Part shown: positions 62,932-64,000 of the stretch, one piece after another
Position numbering within the stretch: position 1 is the stretch's first letter
Layout of the letters: every line of letters begins with the position of its first letter
NCBI RefSeq assembly: GCF_005938745.2
Contig: NZ_VCBX02000001.1
Location: 5,346,501 to 5,410,500 of the forward strand
DNA: 64,000 nt
Direction: 5' to 3'
Source of the DNA: Rhodococcus sp. KBS0724
GTDB taxonomy: Bacteria; Actinomycetota; Actinomycetes; Mycobacteriales; Mycobacteriaceae
Notes under the pieces: generated by a model
Told to the model about the DNA's origin: nothing
Databases searched by the model: none
What the model saw: only the letters and a program-made list of their open reading frames with translations
Translations under genes and position numbers: made by a program

Positions 62932-64000
62932 TCTTTCGACAGTCGGGTCTTTCCTCGCTCCTCGTGGACACGAACCGTTCCCGGTCCCGTGGTCCTCGGT
63001 GCGGGAACGGTTCGAATCCGTTGCGACCGCACTGCCCGACAACATCGCGGTGGTCTGCGGCGGTAGCAGTCTGAGTTATCGGGAACTTCACTCGCGTGCA
63101 GACGCGCACGCTCGGGCCCTAGTCGGTCATCTCGGTGGCGGTCATCTCGGTGGCAGTCAGCCCGGTGGCGATAAACGCCCGGTTGCCCTCGACACCACCT
63201 GCAGCCTCGACTGCGTCGTTGCGCTTGTCTCCGTGCTTCTCTCAGGACATCCGCTGGTGCTGCTCGATTCGCAACTGCCCGAGGATCGGCGCCACAACAT
63301 TCTCACCCGCTCAGGCGCTGGCCGCTTTACTCCGGCCGCGTTGGCTGCGCTGCCTTCGCGTCCCGAGCAGCCTCTGCCCACTGTCACCCAGACAGATTGC
63401 GCAGTATTGCTTTTCACTTCCGGTTCCACCGGCGCGCCGAAGGCCGTCCGCCAGGGCCACCGACTGTGGCTCAACCAGGCTGCGGATTTTCACGCCACGC
63501 TCGGGATCGGTTCCGGCGACCGGATAGGTATGGCGTTGCCGATCAGCTTCGGCGGCGGACTCGACGTAGTGTTCAGTGCCCTGCTCAACGGCGGCGAACT
63601 GCACTTCCTCGATCCCCGGGAAGTGGGTATCGAAGAAGTCCCGCAGTGGATCTCGAGCCAGAACCTGACCACGCTGCACGCCACCCCTTCACTACTGCGC
63701 GCAGTCATGAAGGCGTGCGCCGGCAGCACAACCCTGACCGGCCTCCGGTTGGTCACCACGTGCGGTGAGGCCGTGCACGGCGACGACGTGAGACGGCTCC
63801 GCACATTGCTGAGCCCAATTGCGTCGTACTGCAATCTGTCTGGTTCCTCCGAGACCGGCAACCTCGCGTTCAACGAGTTCCCCCCTGGCCGCGAGGTTCC
63901 CGACCGGGTGCTGCCCGTCGGTGTGGTGGCTGCCAACAAAGTGGTGCGGTTGCTCGGCCCCGACGGCGGCGATGTGGCAACAGGTGAGGTCGGCGAAATT
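62924..64000 (+). CDS. AMP-forming adenylating enzyme (ANL superfamily), 3' truncated
   Basis: The frame from GTG 62924 is open to the window end (359 codons, partial). Core motifs: SYRELHSRADAHARAL, the P-loop-type A3 TSGSTGAPKAVRQG and the A5 region YCNLSGSSETGN. It probably activates a carboxylic acid, most simply the aminohydroxybenzoate made by the upstream genes, for transfer to CoA or a carrier protein. An in-frame triple repeat near residues 68-82 gives GHLGG-GHLGG-SQPGG. Any carrier or condensation domain lies beyond the window. Not listed as a closed frame because no stop is in view. Confidence 0.85.
   Translation, partial: MSDLSTVGSFLAPRGHEPFPVPWSSVRERFESVATALPDNIAVVCGGSSLSYRELHSRADAHARALVGHLGGGHLGGSQPGGDKRPVALDTTCSLDCVVALVSVLLSGHPLVLLDSQLPEDRRHNILTRSGAGRFTPAALAALPSRPEQPLPTVTQTDCAVLLFTSGSTGAPKAVRQGHRLWLNQAADFHATLGIGSGDRIGMALPISFGGGLDVVFSALLNGGELHFLDPREVGIEEVPQWISSQNLTTLHATPSLLRAVMKACAGSTTLTGLRLVTTCGEAVHGDDVRRLRTLLSPIASYCNLSGSSETGNLAFNEFPPGREVPDRVLPVGVVAANKVVRLLGPDGGDVATGEVGEI
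63125..63169. repeat. 15-nt tandem repeat inside the adenylating enzyme
   Basis: Three 15-base units (63125-63139, 63140-63154 identical; 63155-63169 diverged) encoding Gly-His-Leu-Gly-Gly twice and a variant once, between the core strands of the enzyme. Confidence 0.85.

Overview
The window is high-GC actinobacterial DNA. Its gene content points to Rhodococcus or a close mycolic-acid relative: a DUF222/13E12-type HNH protein behind a LexA box, a mycothiol-dependent maleylpyruvate-isomerase family protein, a KstD-like flavoprotein, TetR regulators, and a Streptomyces-type gas-vesicle locus. The genus is inferred from gene content, not from a marker gene. I saw no rRNA, tRNA, transposase or CRISPR array.

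Layout. 1-8.3 kb: a partial Ntn-hydrolase, a membrane protein, an amidohydrolase, an ABC-ATPase-like protein with a degenerate P-loop paired with a YhgE/Pip-type membrane protein, glutamate decarboxylase ending at a strong terminator, and a hypothetical protein. 8.4-13 kb: a secreted M23/LysM endopeptidase, a gene-poor stretch with strong palindromes, a probably frameshifted membrane protein, a CsbD-like protein and an SPW-repeat protein. 13.4-25 kb: a KstD-like dehydrogenase, an MFS exporter, a decayed FMN-reductase gene, an ABC1/UbiB kinase, a SnoaL-like protein, a gene interrupted by a stop codon, a TetR regulator with a clear operator, and an orphan peptide-type substrate-binding lipoprotein. 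25-37 kb: an old-yellow-enzyme family reductase, an esterase, an SDR/XRE divergent pair with an operator across the SDR start, the SOS-type HNH gene, and several small accessory genes including an orphan Imm5-like immunity protein and a DUF6745 protein.

37.6-42.8 kb is a compact ten-gene gas-vesicle operon with the content Y-Z-A-F-G-O-J-L-S-K and many 4-nt start/stop overlaps. It has no GvpN or GvpC. It is followed by a methyltransferase and by a TetR/MFS efflux pair with a paired operator.

46.4-57.3 kb is a cell-surface glycan region: two GH16 proteins, a GalE-like epimerase, a condensation/acyltransferase-like protein, a tandem GT2-GT2 fusion, a polytopic membrane protein, a Wzx-like flippase and a GT2. 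57.6-64 kb (cut by the window end) is the most interesting part. A PobA-like hydroxylase and an arylamine N-acetyltransferase flank homologues of GriI and GriH, the two enzymes that make 3-amino-4-hydroxybenzoate from primary metabolites. These are followed by an LLM flavin oxidoreductase and an adenylating enzyme. An IdeR/DtxR-like box sits in the divergent promoter region, and weaker ones precede other genes of the glycan region. I infer an iron-responsive aminohydroxybenzoate-derived metabolite pathway. Its product cannot be predicted from what is visible.
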